Assembly (NCBI GenBank): GCA_006226895.1
Contig: SBFN01000155.1
Coordinates: 1 to 15,973 of the forward strand
Direction of reading: 5' to 3'
Length of the DNA: 15,973 bases
DNA from: Deltaproteobacteria bacterium
GTDB lineage: Bacteria > Desulfobacterota > Desulfuromonadia > Desulfuromonadales > BM103
The position numbers and the translations under genes are program-made. Shown in pieces: positions 5,389 through 14,665 of the stretch. The first letter of the stretch is position 1. Each line of letters opens with the position of its first letter. The notes under the pieces are model-generated. The model saw only the letters and a list, made by a program, of their open reading frames with translations, had not been told where the DNA came from and did no database searches.

Positions 5389-6521
5389 TAGAGTACCTCC
5401 TTAACCTTGTCCATGATCTGACCGGGATTGATCGGATCTCCGTCAACCCTGCCTTCATGAACGACAACGCAGTTACCCTGGGCAACGCGCTCAACTTCGT
5501 AGACCATCTGACCGAGGTTCATCTCGGCGACGACGATCGCTTTGGCTTGATCTGCCAGTTCAGCAGTACGCTTCGCAGGGAAGGGCCAGAGGGTGATGGG
5601 GCGGAACATGCCCGCCTTAATGCCTTCTTTGCGCAACTCGTTAACAGCGTAGCGAGCTGAACGTGAGGTTGAGCCAAAGGCCCAGATGATGACTTCTGCG
5701 TCTTCCGTCATGTACTCTTCATTCGACTCAATATCGGCGATGTTGTCCATGACCTTGTCAATCTGACGACGCTCTTCCGCGTCGACCAGGCTAGCCTTGG
5801 TTGTCGGGAAGCCGTCATCGGCCTTGTTCAAGCCTGTGACATGGTACTTGTACTCAGAACCGAAATCTGCCAGAGGCGGAATCTGTCCCTTGGTGCTGTC
5901 GTAAGGCTTGTAGTCATCGGGCCCTACGCTTGGGGCTTCACGATCAATAACCTCAAGTTCACCGGGCTCAGGGAACTCAATCCGCTCACGCATGTGGCCA
6001 ACGATCTCGTCAAAGAGAACCTGTACCGGCATGCGATACTTCTCGGCAAGATTAAACGCTCTCACCGTTTCCGTGAAGATTTCCTGACATGAATCAGGCA
6101 CCAGAGCGATTGCTGCATGGTCACCGTGGGTGCCCCACATGGCCTGCATAACGTCAGACTGACCCGGGCCGGTCGGCATGCCGGTTGAAGGTCCACCGCG
6201 CATAACGTTTATGATAACGCAGGGAACTTCGGCGATACAGGCATAGCCGATCAGCTCCTGCTTGAGGGAGACGCCAGGACCGGAAGTCGCTGTGATTGAT
6301 TTAGCACCGGTTAGTGATGCACCGATAACTGAAGCCATCGCAGCGATCTCGTCTTCCATCTGGATAAATTTTCCACCGACCTTTGGTAGTTCGACCGACA
6401 GAACTTCGGCGACCTCGGTCGAGGGGGTGATGGGGTAACCACCGAAGAACTTGGCACCGGCATATACTGCACCTTGCGCACAAGCTTCGTTCCCCTGTAA
6501 CAGAGCAACTTTCTTAGCCAC
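5388..6521 (-). CDS. korA: 2-oxoglutarate:ferredoxin oxidoreductase, alpha subunit
   Basis: A 377-residue alpha subunit. The N-terminal pyrimidine-binding domain is recognisable by GYPITPSTEVAE (about 28-39), QMEDEIAAMAS and TATSGPGVSLKQE. The C-terminal transketolase-C-like domain contains WAFGSTSRSARYAVNELR and a late AEMNLGQM segment. Together with korB it forms the catalytic core that cleaves 2-oxoglutarate. The start is GTG at 6521, supported by AAGGAG seven bases upstream, and no ATG fits better. It follows korD by 32 bp and overlaps korB by one base. The order small ferredoxin-alpha-beta-gamma is that of KorDABC/OorDABC enzymes rather than pyruvate:ferredoxin oxidoreductase, where gamma and delta usually come first. 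Confidence 0.93.
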   Translation of the reverse strand: MAKKVALLQGNEACAQGAVYAGAKFFGGYPITPSTEVAEVLSVELPKVGGKFIQMEDEIAAMASVIGASLTGAKSITATSGPGVSLKQELIGYACIAEVPCVIINVMRGGPSTGMPTGPGQSDVMQAMWGTHGDHAAIALVPDSCQEIFTETVRAFNLAEKYRMPVQVLFDEIVGHMRERIEFPEPGELEVIDREAPSVGPDDYKPYDSTKGQIPPLADFGSEYKYHVTGLNKADDGFPTTKASLVDAEERRQIDKVMDNIADIESNEEYMTEDAEVIIWAFGSTSRSARYAVNELRKEGIKAGMFRPITLWPFPAKRTAELADQAKAIVVAEMNLGQMVYEVERVAQGNCVVVHEGRVDGDPINPGQIMDKVKEVL

Positions 6522-6553
6522 GTCTACTCTCCTTAAGAATAAGAATTAATCGT

Positions 6554-6745
6554 TTACTCGTCATGAACCTTGATGGCGAAGTCCGGGCAAAGCAGTTCGC
6601 ACTGCATGCACTTGATGCAATCTTCCGGTCGTGGAACTGTGACCAGGAAGACATCCATCTCAAGGACGTTCTTCGGGCAGAATTCGACGCAGATACTGCA
6701 GCCTTTGCAGTTACGCTCGATGACTTCGAGTCTGGCACCACTCAT
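6554..6745 (-). CDS. korD: 2-oxoglutarate:ferredoxin oxidoreductase, ferredoxin-like delta subunit
   Basis: A 63-residue two-cluster ferredoxin subunit. Two perfect C-x2-C-x2-C-x3-CP motifs (Cys13, 16, 19, 23 and Cys43, 46, 49, 53) bind two [4Fe-4S] clusters that carry electrons from the KorAB core to soluble ferredoxin. ATG at 6745 (MSGARLEVIE) is chosen because GGAG stands about 10 bases before it and the first motif then falls where the family has it. A longer open frame from 6814 has no ribosome site and would add 23 residues through the leader. It is the first gene of the operon, and the palindrome at 6845-6857 lies 100 bp upstream. Confidence 0.9.
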   Translation of the reverse strand: MSGARLEVIERNCKGCSICVEFCPKNVLEMDVFLVTVPRPEDCIKCMQCELLCPDFAIKVHDE

Positions 6746-6844
6746 TCTGGTTTGTCTCCTTTGTTCTTGGATTTTCGCATTATTGTTAGCGAATTTTGCG
6801 GCGCAAGATAGCATGATTGCTGGTCTCGTACCACAATAAATTTG

Positions 6845-6857
6845 GTATACGCTATAC
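6845..6857. promoter_or_regulatory. palindromic operator upstream of korDABC
   Basis: GTATA-CGC-TATAC, the same GTATA-N3-TATAC architecture as upstream of icd, centred about 105 bp before the korD start. TATAGC/TATACC within it could serve as a -10 on the minus strand, but I see no good -35. An A-tract lies directly upstream on the minus strand. The symmetry fits a dimeric repressor, for instance of the GntR/FadR type; the regulator is not identified. Confidence 0.55.
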
Positions 6858-6926
6858 TTTTTTTTTCATGTTTAACGTGACTTAAAAAAAAGCTGGAAAA
6901 CCGCTTAAAATTACAGTCAGGATAAG

Positions 6927-6956
6927 AAGAAGGGCAATGTCACCATTGCCCTTCTT
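6927..6956 (-). terminator. terminator of the icd-mdh operon
   Basis: AAGAAGGGCAATG (6927-6939) and its exact complement (6944-6956) form a 13-bp stem around TCAC (GTGA on the transcribed minus strand, a GNRA-type loop). It lies 28 bp after the mdh stop. The T-run is short and lies mostly inside the stem (CTTCTTATCC), so termination may be partial. Confidence 0.75.
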
Positions 6957-6983
6957 TTGGGTTTGGCTATCAACTTGTCTGGC

Positions 6984-7964
<981 letters not shown>

Positions 7965-7990
7965 TTATAGAAGGTTTGGTATAAAGAATA

Positions 7991-8012
7991 GGGACGGAGT
8001 CACCTCCGTCCC
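7991..8012 (-). terminator. hairpin between icd and mdh (weak terminator or RNA processing stem)
   Basis: GGGACGGAG (7991-7999) pairs perfectly with CTCCGTCCC (8004-8012) around TCAC, which is GTGA (GNRA-type) on the transcribed strand. It starts 13 bp after the icd stop. The following TATTCTTTAT is only partly T-rich. It may protect the icd 3' end or attenuate expression of mdh. Confidence 0.55.
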
Positions 8013-8024
8013 ATCCGTTTGATA

Positions 8025-9719
8025 TTACATGCTGTCAATAATTGCGTTCAGTGTTGCGCTCGGGCGCATTGCCGCAGCAGCCTTGGCCGGATCGAACTTG
8101 AAGTAACCACCGACGTCTACCGGGGAGCCCTGACAATCGATGAATTCAGCGTCGATCTTGTTAACGTTTGCTTCGATTTCAGCAGCAACCTTGGCAAAGC
8201 GTGCCTTCATCTCGGCGTCCTTGTCCTGAGCGGCAAGAGCCTGTGCCCAGTAAAGTGCCAGATAGAAGCTGCCACCGCGGTTGTCAATTTCTTTGACCTT
8301 ACGGGAAGGCAGTTTCTGGTTTTCAAGGTATTGACCGATAGCAACGTCGAGAGTCTCGGCCAGGATAGCAGCTTTAGGGTTATTGTCCGCGGATGCTGCC
8401 TGCTCAAGTGAAGGAACCAGAGCGCAGTACTCACCGAGGGAGTCCCAACGGATGTGACCTTCTTTGAGGAACTGCTCAACGTGCTTTGGAGCCGAACCAC
8501 CAGCACCGGTCTCGAACAGGCCGCCACCGTTGATCAACGGAACGATCGACAGCATACGAGCCGAGGTGCCGAGCTCGAGGATCGGGAACAGGTCGGTCAG
8601 GTAATCTCTCAGTACGTTACCGGTTGCGGCGATGGCGTTCTTGCCTTGGCGAACCAGCTTGAGGGAGAAAGCCATTGCTTCGCGCGGCGGCAAAATCTGG
8701 ATATCAAGTCCTGTGGTATCGTGATTCGGCAGGTACTTGTTGACCTTGGCAATGATCTGCTGATCATGACCACGCTTTTCGTTAAGCCAGAAAACACAAG
8801 GCTCACCGGAGGCTTTAGCGCGATTAACTGCCAGCTTGACCCAGTCCTGAATCGGAATGTCTTTAGTCTGGCTGGAACGATAGATGTCGTCCTTGCTGAC
8901 CGGTTGCTCCATCAGCACAGTACCGTTGGAAGCAACAACCTGAAACTTGCCGTTGGCAGGTGCTTCGAAGGTCTTGTCGTGAGAACCGTACTCTTCAGCT
9001 TTTTGAGCCATCAGACCAACGTTGGCAACGCTACCCATGGTGGACGGATCGAACTGACCATTCTTGTTGGCGTCATCACAGATCTCAGCATACATGGTAG
9101 CGTAGCAGCGATCGGGGACCATAGCGATGGTAGTTTGCAGTTCGTCAGCCAGGTTCCACATGCAACCACCGTCACGAACAACGTTAGGCATTGAAGCGTC
9201 GACGATGACGTCGTTCGGAACATGCAGGTTGGTGATGTTCTTGCGGGAGTCAACCATGGCTAGAGCAGCTTGACCTTCGTAGCAGGCGTTGATGTCTGCT
9301 TCGATTTCAGCTTTCTTGTCAGCAGGAAGCTTGTCGAGCTTGTTGAGGATGTCGCCCATACCGAAGTTCGGGTTGGCACCAATCGAAGCCAGAGTGTCAG
9401 CGTGCTTGTCGAGAGCTTCCTTGAAGTAAACCTTGACGCAGTGACCGAACATGATCGGATCAGAGATCTTCATCATGGTTGCTTTAAGGTGCAGGGAGAG
9501 CAGTACGCCTTTCTCCTTGGCCTCTTCAGCTGTTTTGGCATAGAACTTCTGCAACTCAGCAACTTTCATGACCGAGCTGTCGAAGACTTCCCCAGCCTGC
9601 AGGGCAACTTCTTTTTTAACTTCAACATTGCCAGCTTCGTCAACAAACTGAATCTTGACGGTGTCTGCAGCGTCCATGGTAACCGACTTTTCGGTCTCGT
9701 AGAAATCACCGCCGTCCAT
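8025..9719 (-). pseudogene. icd: monomeric NADP isocitrate dehydrogenase, C-terminal 564 residues (out of frame with its N-terminus)
   Basis: This frame holds about three quarters of the monomeric isocitrate dehydrogenase, from [12 protein letters not shown] to the family's C-terminal end (RPSATLNAIIDSM). Conserved segments are intact: HLKATMMKISDPIMFG, VIVDASMPNVVRDGG, DPSTMGSVANVGLMAQKAEEY, APIQDWVKLAVNRA-like IPIQDWVKLAVNRA, and GNVLRDYLTDLFPILELGTS with the long ETGAGGSAPKH stretch. The ATG at 9719 has no Shine-Dalgarno (CACCTCC precedes it) and falls inside a domain, so it is unlikely to be a true start. It overlaps the N-terminal frame by 14 bases. With the 175-residue N-terminal piece the total is about 740 residues, the family norm. 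No further stop or decay is seen, which suggests a recent indel, a sequencing error, or recoding. Confidence 0.85.
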
Positions 9720-10233
9720 ACTTGGAGGTGCCTGGTGCCGGCCACGGCTTCATCATCCGGTGTGGGTTCTTCTGAGCAAATTTCTTAACCGAAGCAGCGG
9801 CACGACGATCGGAGTTACCTTCACGCAGAACCGGATTGACAGCGGAACCGAGAACCTTGGAGAAGCGAGCCTGCAACTCTTTTTCTTCCGGAGTATTCGC
9901 TTCTTCCGGGTAGCTTGGGATGTCGTAGCCCTTCTCCTGAAGTTCAGCGATGCAGTCTTGCAGCTGTGGGATAGAAGCGCTGATGTTGGGAAGCTTTATA
10001 ACGTTAGCTTCGGGCTTAACAACCAACTCTCCGAGTTCCGACAAGTAGTCGGCAACTTTCTGCTCTTCAGTCAAGTTCTCGGGGAAGTTTGCAATCACGC
10101 GACCGGACAGTGAAATGTCCTTGGTTTCAACATCTACTCCAGTGCCTTTGCAGAACGCTTGGACAATTGGAAGGAATGCGTAGGTTGCCAACGCGGGTGC
10201 TTCGTCAATTTCTGACCAGATAATCTTTGCCAT
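9706..10233 (-). pseudogene. icd: monomeric NADP isocitrate dehydrogenase, N-terminal 175 residues (ends at frameshift)
   Basis: N-terminal fragment of the enzyme that converts isocitrate to 2-oxoglutarate with NADPH formation. It shows the family start ([15 protein letters not shown]), the segment [11 protein letters not shown] (81-91) and the substrate-site motif EGNSDRRA (138-145), then [10 protein letters not shown] to Trp164. After Trp164 it leaves the family alignment and stops at TGA (9706-9708), while the rest continues in the +1 frame from 9719. The start ATG at 10233 has a strong AAGGAGAG upstream; the open frame extends further 5' but without a ribosome site. It is first in the icd-mdh operon, with promoter and operator at 10323-10357. 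Confidence 0.9.
9726..9739 (-). repeat. icd: 7-bp tandem near-repeat at the icd frameshift
   Basis: On the coding strand GGCACCA is followed immediately by GGCACCT. Removing one unit changes the frame by one base and joins the two icd frames without a stop ([10 protein letters not shown]). The frameshift must lie between 9709 and 9749, the window bounded by stops in the two frames, and this repeat sits in the middle of it. Confidence 0.7.
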
Positions 10234-10322
10234 TTTTTCTCTCTCCTTGAAGTTTTTATACAGAATCGCCCAAAGGCTTAAGCTACAAATAAAAAATGCG
10301 CAAGAATGTCTTGCGGAAAGGT

Positions 10323-10335
10323 GTATACAGTATAC
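10323..10335. promoter_or_regulatory. palindromic operator on the icd promoter
   Basis: GTATA-CAG-TATAC (with flanking T and A extending it to TGTATA-CAG-TATACA) about 90 bp before the icd start. It covers the -10 box, so a bound dimer would block RNA polymerase. The same half-sites and spacing occur upstream of korD. Confidence 0.6.
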
Positions 10336-10358
10336 AAACGGCTTTATGACTGTCAAGG
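10331..10358 (-). promoter_or_regulatory. near-consensus sigma-70 promoter of icd-mdh
   Basis: On the minus strand TTGACA (6 of 6) is followed after 16 bases by TATACT (5 of 6), the latter formed by one half of the palindrome. It is the strongest promoter in the window and leaves a leader of about 85 bases before the icd start. Confidence 0.7.
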
Positions 10359-10584
10359 AAAAAGTAAGGCCGATTCTGGGAGGAAAACAAGGGCTGATTT
10401 TAATCAAAAGATAACGAATTTATAAGTGCATGAATGAGCTTTGATGACGGGGGGACAAATGGGGGTGAAGAGTCCGTTCCTTGCGCTTCTGAACGGTGTG
10501 ACCGCTTCTGTTTTGCGCAAGCTTTACAGGCGATTCTTGAATAATCTCAGCGGCATGTCGTTACAGGGGGATGGAAACGGTTTT

Positions 10585-11277
10585 TTACTGCTTGGTTTCA
10601 GCGCTTGGAGGGACAGGAAAAATGTCAGATTCGCGGGCTCTTTGACGAGCGTCTTCAAGGTCAGTCTCTGTCATGTCACGGCGAATACTGAGAGACTGCC
10701 CGGGGAAGATCTGGCGTGGGTCTTTGATCTGGTCGCGATTGGCCTGGTAAAGCAGCGGCCATAATAAACCCTCACCGTAGACCTCAGGTTGCGCAGAGAT
10801 TGTCCAGAGATTTTCACCGTCACCAACGACGTAAGCACTTGCCGGCACGATTTTCGGTTTGGTTTTAACGACCTTTTTTGGCTGGGGGGTTGGTTTCTTT
10901 TTCTCTGTGACCTGTGCCTTTTGCTTTCGTTCCTGAAGGGCTTTCAGTCGAACTTCTTCTTCGATTCTGACCTGCTCTTTTTCTTCTTTTAGACGTTTGG
11001 CCTGAGCCTCTTCAGCAAGGACCACTGCACGACGAGCATGCTGCAAGGAAAAATCCAGAGAGTCACGCGCATCGCCGTAATCGGAGTCCCGCATGGCGGC
11101 GCGCGCATCATTAAGGGCGGTTTTGGCGGCCTGGTATTCAGCGGGGGCGAATTCAGCCGCTTGCTTGGCGTAGGCCCTTCCTACCATATACTCAGCAGCG
11201 TCCAACTCCTGCAGGGGAGGTTTGGCGCATGAGCTTAGCAGGAGCGCGGTTATTATATAAAACAGGCAACGCAACAT
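10585..11277 (-). CDS. LysM-domain lipoprotein
   Basis: A 230-residue lipoprotein. The signal peptide ends in the lipobox LSSC with the lipidated cysteine at 17. Residues about 25-95 are helical and resemble the DUF4398-type domain of envelope lipoproteins (AKQAAEFAPAEYQAAKTAL, DYGDARDSLDFSLQHARRAV). Residues 90-145 form a charged coiled coil turning into a Lys/Pro-rich linker. Residues about 149-199 form a LysM domain (YVVGDGENLWTISAQ, ending IFPGQSLSI) that should bind peptidoglycan. It probably spans from the membrane to the wall. ATG at 11277 is chosen over an in-frame TTG at 11298 because neither has a good ribosome site and the ATG form gives a standard-length lipoprotein signal. It starts 33 bp after aspS, so it is probably in the same transcript. 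Confidence 0.85.
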   Translation of the reverse strand: MLRCLFYIITALLLSSCAKPPLQELDAAEYMVGRAYAKQAAEFAPAEYQAAKTALNDARAAMRDSDYGDARDSLDFSLQHARRAVVLAEEAQAKRLKEEKEQVRIEEEVRLKALQERKQKAQVTEKKKPTPQPKKVVKTKPKIVPASAYVVGDGENLWTISAQPEVYGEGLLWPLLYQANRDQIKDPRQIFPGQSLSIRRDMTETDLEDARQRARESDIFPVPPSAETKQ

Positions 11278-11310
11278 AACGCGTTTGTTCCATTTCAACG
11301 GGTCAATGGT

Positions 11311-13113
11311 TTATGACGATTTCTGTTGAGAGCTTGCAGCCAGCCGAATGCCGAGTTCACGTAGTTGCTTTTCGTCGACGGCCCCTGGTGCCTCTGACAT
11401 CAGGCAGGTTGCTTTCTGGGTCTTCGGGAAAGCGATGACGTCGCGAATCGACCCGGCACCGGTAAGAATCATCATGACCCGGTCCAGGCCGAAGGCGATG
11501 CCGCCATGAGGGGGTGCACCAAATTCAAGGGCGTCGAGCAGGAAGCCAAACTTTTCACGGGCTTCTTCCTCTCCGATGCCGAGCAGGTCGAACATCTGGC
11601 TCTGCACATCCTGGTTATGAATACGGATGCTGCCTCCGCCGATCTCTGAACCATTCAGGACCAGGTCGTAGGCTTTGGCCCGCACTTTGCCGGGCTCCGT
11701 TTCAAGGAGAGGGACGTCTTCATCCATAGGGGCTGTGAAGGGATGATGAACTGCGACATGACGACGGACTTCGCCGTCCCACTCGAGCAAGGGAAAGTCT
11801 GTGATCCAGACGAATTGGTAGTCGTTTGGGTCTGCCAGTCCCAGCTTGTTGCCGAGATGGCCACGCAGTCGGCCAAGCGCTTCATTGGTGATAGCGGGAG
11901 TGTCTGCTCCGAAGAGGAGAAGGTCACCCGGTTGAGCGTTGAGTGCGGCACCTATATCGGCCAGCTCCTGTTCGGTAAAGAACTTGGCGATCGGTGATTG
12001 CCAGGTGCCGTCCTCCTGGATCTTAACCCAGGCCATTCCCTTCGCGCCGTAAACGGCGACGAAATCGGTCAGATCATCGAGTTCCTTGCGCGAGAAGGTG
12101 GCACAGCCCTTGGCGTTTATGGCCTTGACCAGTCCACCACTCTCCGCGACACTGGCAAAGACCTTGAAGCCACAACCTTTGACAAGATCTGTAATGTTGA
12201 TCAGTTCCATGTCAAAGCGCAGGTCCGGGTTATCGACACCGTAACGGTCGAGCGCCTCGGCATAGGTCATGCGAGGCACCGGTACGGTGATATCGGCATC
12301 GATGGTTTTCTTGAACACTGATGCAATCATCCCTTCCATGATTGACATGATGTCGTCACGGTCGACAAAGGAAAGCTCGCAGTCAATCTGGGTGAACTCA
12401 GGTTGGCGGTCAGCGCGAAGGTCTTCATCACGGAAGCACCTTACGATCTGGAAGTAACGATCAAAGCCGGAGACCATGAGCAACTGTTTGAAGATTTGCG
12501 GTGACTGGGGAAGAGCATAGAAATTGCTGAGGTTAACGCGACTCGGGACCAGGTAGTCACGGGCGCCTTCGGGCGTACTCTTGGTCAGCATTGGTGTTTC
12601 GATTTCCAGGAAGTCATTTTCGGTCAGGTAGTTGCGAACCGTCTGAGCCACTTTGTGGCGCATGATCAGGTTCTGCTGGATACCTTCGCGGCGAAGATCG
12701 AGATAGCGATACTTGAGGCGCAGATTTTCAGCGACTTCGGTGAACTCGTCGAGCATGAAGGGCGGTGTCTTGGCCGGGTTGAGGATGCGGATCTCGCTGA
12801 TCTCAACTTCGACTTCACCGGTTGCCATCTTCGGGTTGACGGTACCTTCCGGACGCGGAGAGACTTTGCCGATCGCGGCCACCACAAACTCGTTGCGAAC
12901 CGCTTCTGCCTTGGCGTGTGCTTCTGGATCACGATCAGGATCGAGGGCCAGTTGGCCGATGCCGGTACGGTCACGAAGATCGATAAAAATCAGGCCGCCA
13001 TGGTCGCGTCGGCGGTGAACCCAACCCATCATACAGACTTCTTTACCGATATCTTCTTTGCGCAATTCGCCGCAGTAATGAGTTCTTTTCCAATCTCCGA
13101 GTATGTCGCTCAA
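11311..13113 (-). CDS. aspS: aspartyl-tRNA synthetase (bacterial type)
   Basis: A 600-residue class II synthetase that charges tRNA-Asp. The N-terminal OB-fold anticodon domain occupies about 1-110, followed by the catalytic core with motif 2 [11 protein letters not shown] (227-237). A bacterial GAD insertion lies at roughly 285-420, and motif 3 has GLDR at 542-545. Length is typical of the bacterial type. The start is TTG at 13113, decided by AAGGAG eight bases upstream and by the family N-terminus ([13 protein letters not shown]). The anticodon domain has RRRDHGG where the strictly aspartate-specific E. coli enzyme has RRRDLGS. A His there is reported for non-discriminating enzymes that also make Asp-tRNA-Asn. 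It lies downstream of hisS with its own promoter overlapping the hisS stop. Confidence 0.95.
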   Translation of the reverse strand: MSDILGDWKRTHYCGELRKEDIGKEVCMMGWVHRRRDHGGLIFIDLRDRTGIGQLALDPDRDPEAHAKAEAVRNEFVVAAIGKVSPRPEGTVNPKMATGEVEVEISEIRILNPAKTPPFMLDEFTEVAENLRLKYRYLDLRREGIQQNLIMRHKVAQTVRNYLTENDFLEIETPMLTKSTPEGARDYLVPSRVNLSNFYALPQSPQIFKQLLMVSGFDRYFQIVRCFRDEDLRADRQPEFTQIDCELSFVDRDDIMSIMEGMIASVFKKTIDADITVPVPRMTYAEALDRYGVDNPDLRFDMELINITDLVKGCGFKVFASVAESGGLVKAINAKGCATFSRKELDDLTDFVAVYGAKGMAWVKIQEDGTWQSPIAKFFTEQELADIGAALNAQPGDLLLFGADTPAITNEALGRLRGHLGNKLGLADPNDYQFVWITDFPLLEWDGEVRRHVAVHHPFTAPMDEDVPLLETEPGKVRAKAYDLVLNGSEIGGGSIRIHNQDVQSQMFDLLGIGEEEAREKFGFLLDALEFGAPPHGGIAFGLDRVMMILTGAGSIRDVIAFPKTQKATCLMSEAPGAVDEKQLRELGIRLAASSQQKSS

Positions 13114-13184
13114 GGGGCTAACTCCTTAAAATGAATGTGATATTTCTTGTGCCGCGCCTGTGTTTTAGATGAAGGCAAGCGATC

Positions 13185-13213
13185 ATTATATCGATGCTCG
13201 CAGAGAGCGTCAA
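13185..13213 (-). promoter_or_regulatory. near-consensus promoter of aspS
   Basis: On the minus strand TTGACG (13208-13213, including the hisS stop codon TGA) is followed after exactly 17 bases by TATAAT (13185-13190), giving 11 of 12 consensus positions. It leaves a leader of about 65 bases before the aspS TTG start. Confidence 0.65.
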
Positions 13214-14469
13214 GCGTCAAGAATTTCACTGAGCAGGCGGCTCTCCAGCCCGTCCAGATCAACCTCTTCCTGGCTGCTTTCATCCATGTTGCGCAGTTGC
13301 ACAACACCACGTTCGAGTTCGTCTTCGCCGAGGATGAGTACCCGGCGGGTTTTCATTTTGTCGGCGCGGCGTAGCTGGGCTTTCAGGCTCTTGCCTGTAT
13401 ATTCCATTTCAACCAGAACACCTTCTCGCTGCAGGCGGGTAAGCATGGCAAAGCCGGCCTTGGTCGCCGCCTCGCCGAGGGTCGCAATAAAAAGCTCAGG
13501 ACGGGGTGGTTCAATGCTTTGCTCACCAAGCATCAGGGCCAGCCGTTCCAGGCCAATGGCGAAGCCGATTCCCGGTAAGTCGGGACCTCCCAGGTCTTTG
13601 ATCAAGCCATCGTAGCGGCCGCCGGCGGCAACCGCATTCTGTGAACCGAGACTGCCGGTCACCATCTCAAAGGTGGTTTTGGTGTAGTAGTCAAGACCAC
13701 GTACCATGCGTGGGTTCACCGTGTATTTTACTGCCAGGGCATCGAGGTGCTCCTGGACCTGATCGAAGTGAGTCTCGCAACCGATGCAGAGGTTGTCAAG
13801 CATAGCCGGTGCGCCAACAATTGCTTCCTTGCATCCGGGTACCTTGCAGTCAAGAACGCGCAGCGGGTTTGAGGTGTAGCGTCGCTGGCAATCAGCGCAG
13901 AGTGATTCGATGTGCTGCTCGAGGAAGCTGATCAGAGTCTCGCGGTAACCTGGACGGCATTCCGGGCAGCCAAGGGAGTTGATCTGCAGGGCTACGTCGG
14001 GAATTTTCGTGGTCTGAAAATAGTGACTGAGCATGGCCAGGACCTGGGCGTCGATCTTTGGATCGTCGACACCGATGACTTCTGCCCCGATCTGGTGGAA
14101 TTGCCGGTAACGGCCTTTCTGAGGACGCTCGTGGCGGAACATAGGGCCGATGTAGTAGAGTTTTGAGACCGGATCCTGGGCATACATCTTGTGCTGAATG
14201 AAGGAGCGCATTACCGGGGCCGTTCCTTCCGGACGCAGGGTCATGGAGGTGCCGCCCTTGTCGCTGAAGGTGTACATCTCCTTTTCAACGATGTCGGTCG
14301 TCTCGCCGATCGAACGACAGAAGAGGTCGGTTTTTTCGACGACCGGAACGCGGATCTCACGGTAGCCGAAGGCTCCGAAAACCTTGCGGGCCTGCTCTTC
14401 GAGATGCTGCCAGGTTTCAACGTCGCCGGGCAGAATGTCGTTCATGCCTTTGATGCCTGTAATACTCAT
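13210..14469 (-). CDS. hisS: histidyl-tRNA synthetase
   Basis: A 419-residue class II synthetase that charges tRNA-His. The sequence shows LRPEGTAPVMR (79-89), motif 2 FRHERPQKGRYRQF (111-124), the histidine-specific RGLDYYT (257-263) and motif 3 GIGFAIGLER (300-309). The C-terminal anticodon-binding domain (about 325-419) contains the usual GKSLKAQLRRADK segment. Between motif 2 and RGLDYY there are paired cysteines (168/171, 191/194, 208/213, 228/231), as in many HisRS of this type; they could hold zinc. ATG at 14469 has GGAG nine bases upstream. aspS follows after 96 bp, the common bacterial hisS-aspS order. Confidence 0.95.
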   Translation of the reverse strand: MSITGIKGMNDILPGDVETWQHLEEQARKVFGAFGYREIRVPVVEKTDLFCRSIGETTDIVEKEMYTFSDKGGTSMTLRPEGTAPVMRSFIQHKMYAQDPVSKLYYIGPMFRHERPQKGRYRQFHQIGAEVIGVDDPKIDAQVLAMLSHYFQTTKIPDVALQINSLGCPECRPGYRETLISFLEQHIESLCADCQRRYTSNPLRVLDCKVPGCKEAIVGAPAMLDNLCIGCETHFDQVQEHLDALAVKYTVNPRMVRGLDYYTKTTFEMVTGSLGSQNAVAAGGRYDGLIKDLGGPDLPGIGFAIGLERLALMLGEQSIEPPRPELFIATLGEAATKAGFAMLTRLQREGVLVEMEYTGKSLKAQLRRADKMKTRRVLILGEDELERGVVQLRNMDESSQEEVDLDGLESRLLSEILDA

Positions 14470-14495
14470 GGATAAATGCTCCGATAGCTAATTTG

Positions 14496-14622
14496 AACAG
14501 GGATAAGCGTAACGCAAAGGGGCAAAGAATACATAGAAAGACGCAAGGTCGAATAATAAAGAGAAAGGTTTCCTTTGCGGTTTGTCTTTAACTTTGCGTC
14601 TTTGCGTTAAATGCCCTTGTTG
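14496..14622. repeat. inverted-repeat (MITE-like) element upstream of hisS
   Basis: The arms TAACGCAAAGGGGCAAAG (14510-14527) and 14592-14609 are inverted and match at 16 of 18 bases. Outer ends AACAGGG and CCCTTGTT also pair imperfectly. Inner sub-repeats (GACGCAAGG near 14541, CCTTTGCGG near 14572) repeat the same word. The ACGCAAAG word in inverted arms is familiar from noncoding repeats scattered through many bacterial genomes. No open frame of note lies inside. Confidence 0.6.
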
Positions 14623-14665
14623 TAAGTCCGGCAAAATAACGCGTAGGGCTTTTTACTCGTTCTCA

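Larger units (their letters stand above)
10234..10584. other. 351-bp intergenic stretch before icd
   Basis: The right-hand limit of the icd regulatory region is about 10360. The rest (10360-10584) holds no supported gene. It contains a two-part hairpin at 10480-10521 (outer CTTGCGC/GCGCAAG, inner CGGT/ACCG) with no T-run on either side. This could be a weak end for the lipoprotein transcript arriving from the right. Confidence 0.55.

Noticed and set aside
3997..6745. Reading the four-subunit oxidoreductase as pyruvate:ferredoxin oxidoreductase
   Set aside because: Subunit order (delta-alpha-beta-gamma), the small two-cluster delta subunit and the icd/mdh neighbours fit the 2-oxoglutarate enzyme better, though specificity is not proven by sequence.
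8454..9194. 246-codon plus-strand ORF
   Set aside because: Antisense shadow of the isocitrate dehydrogenase C-terminal part.
9717..9719. ATG as a genuine start for a separate C-terminal isocitrate dehydrogenase subunit
   Set aside because: No Shine-Dalgarno upstream, position inside a conserved domain, and a 14-base overlap without features of designed coupling; kept only as an alternative in the icd finding.
10441..10764. 107-codon plus-strand ORF
   Set aside because: Runs into the 3' part of the LysM lipoprotein gene on the other strand, with no ribosome site or domain.
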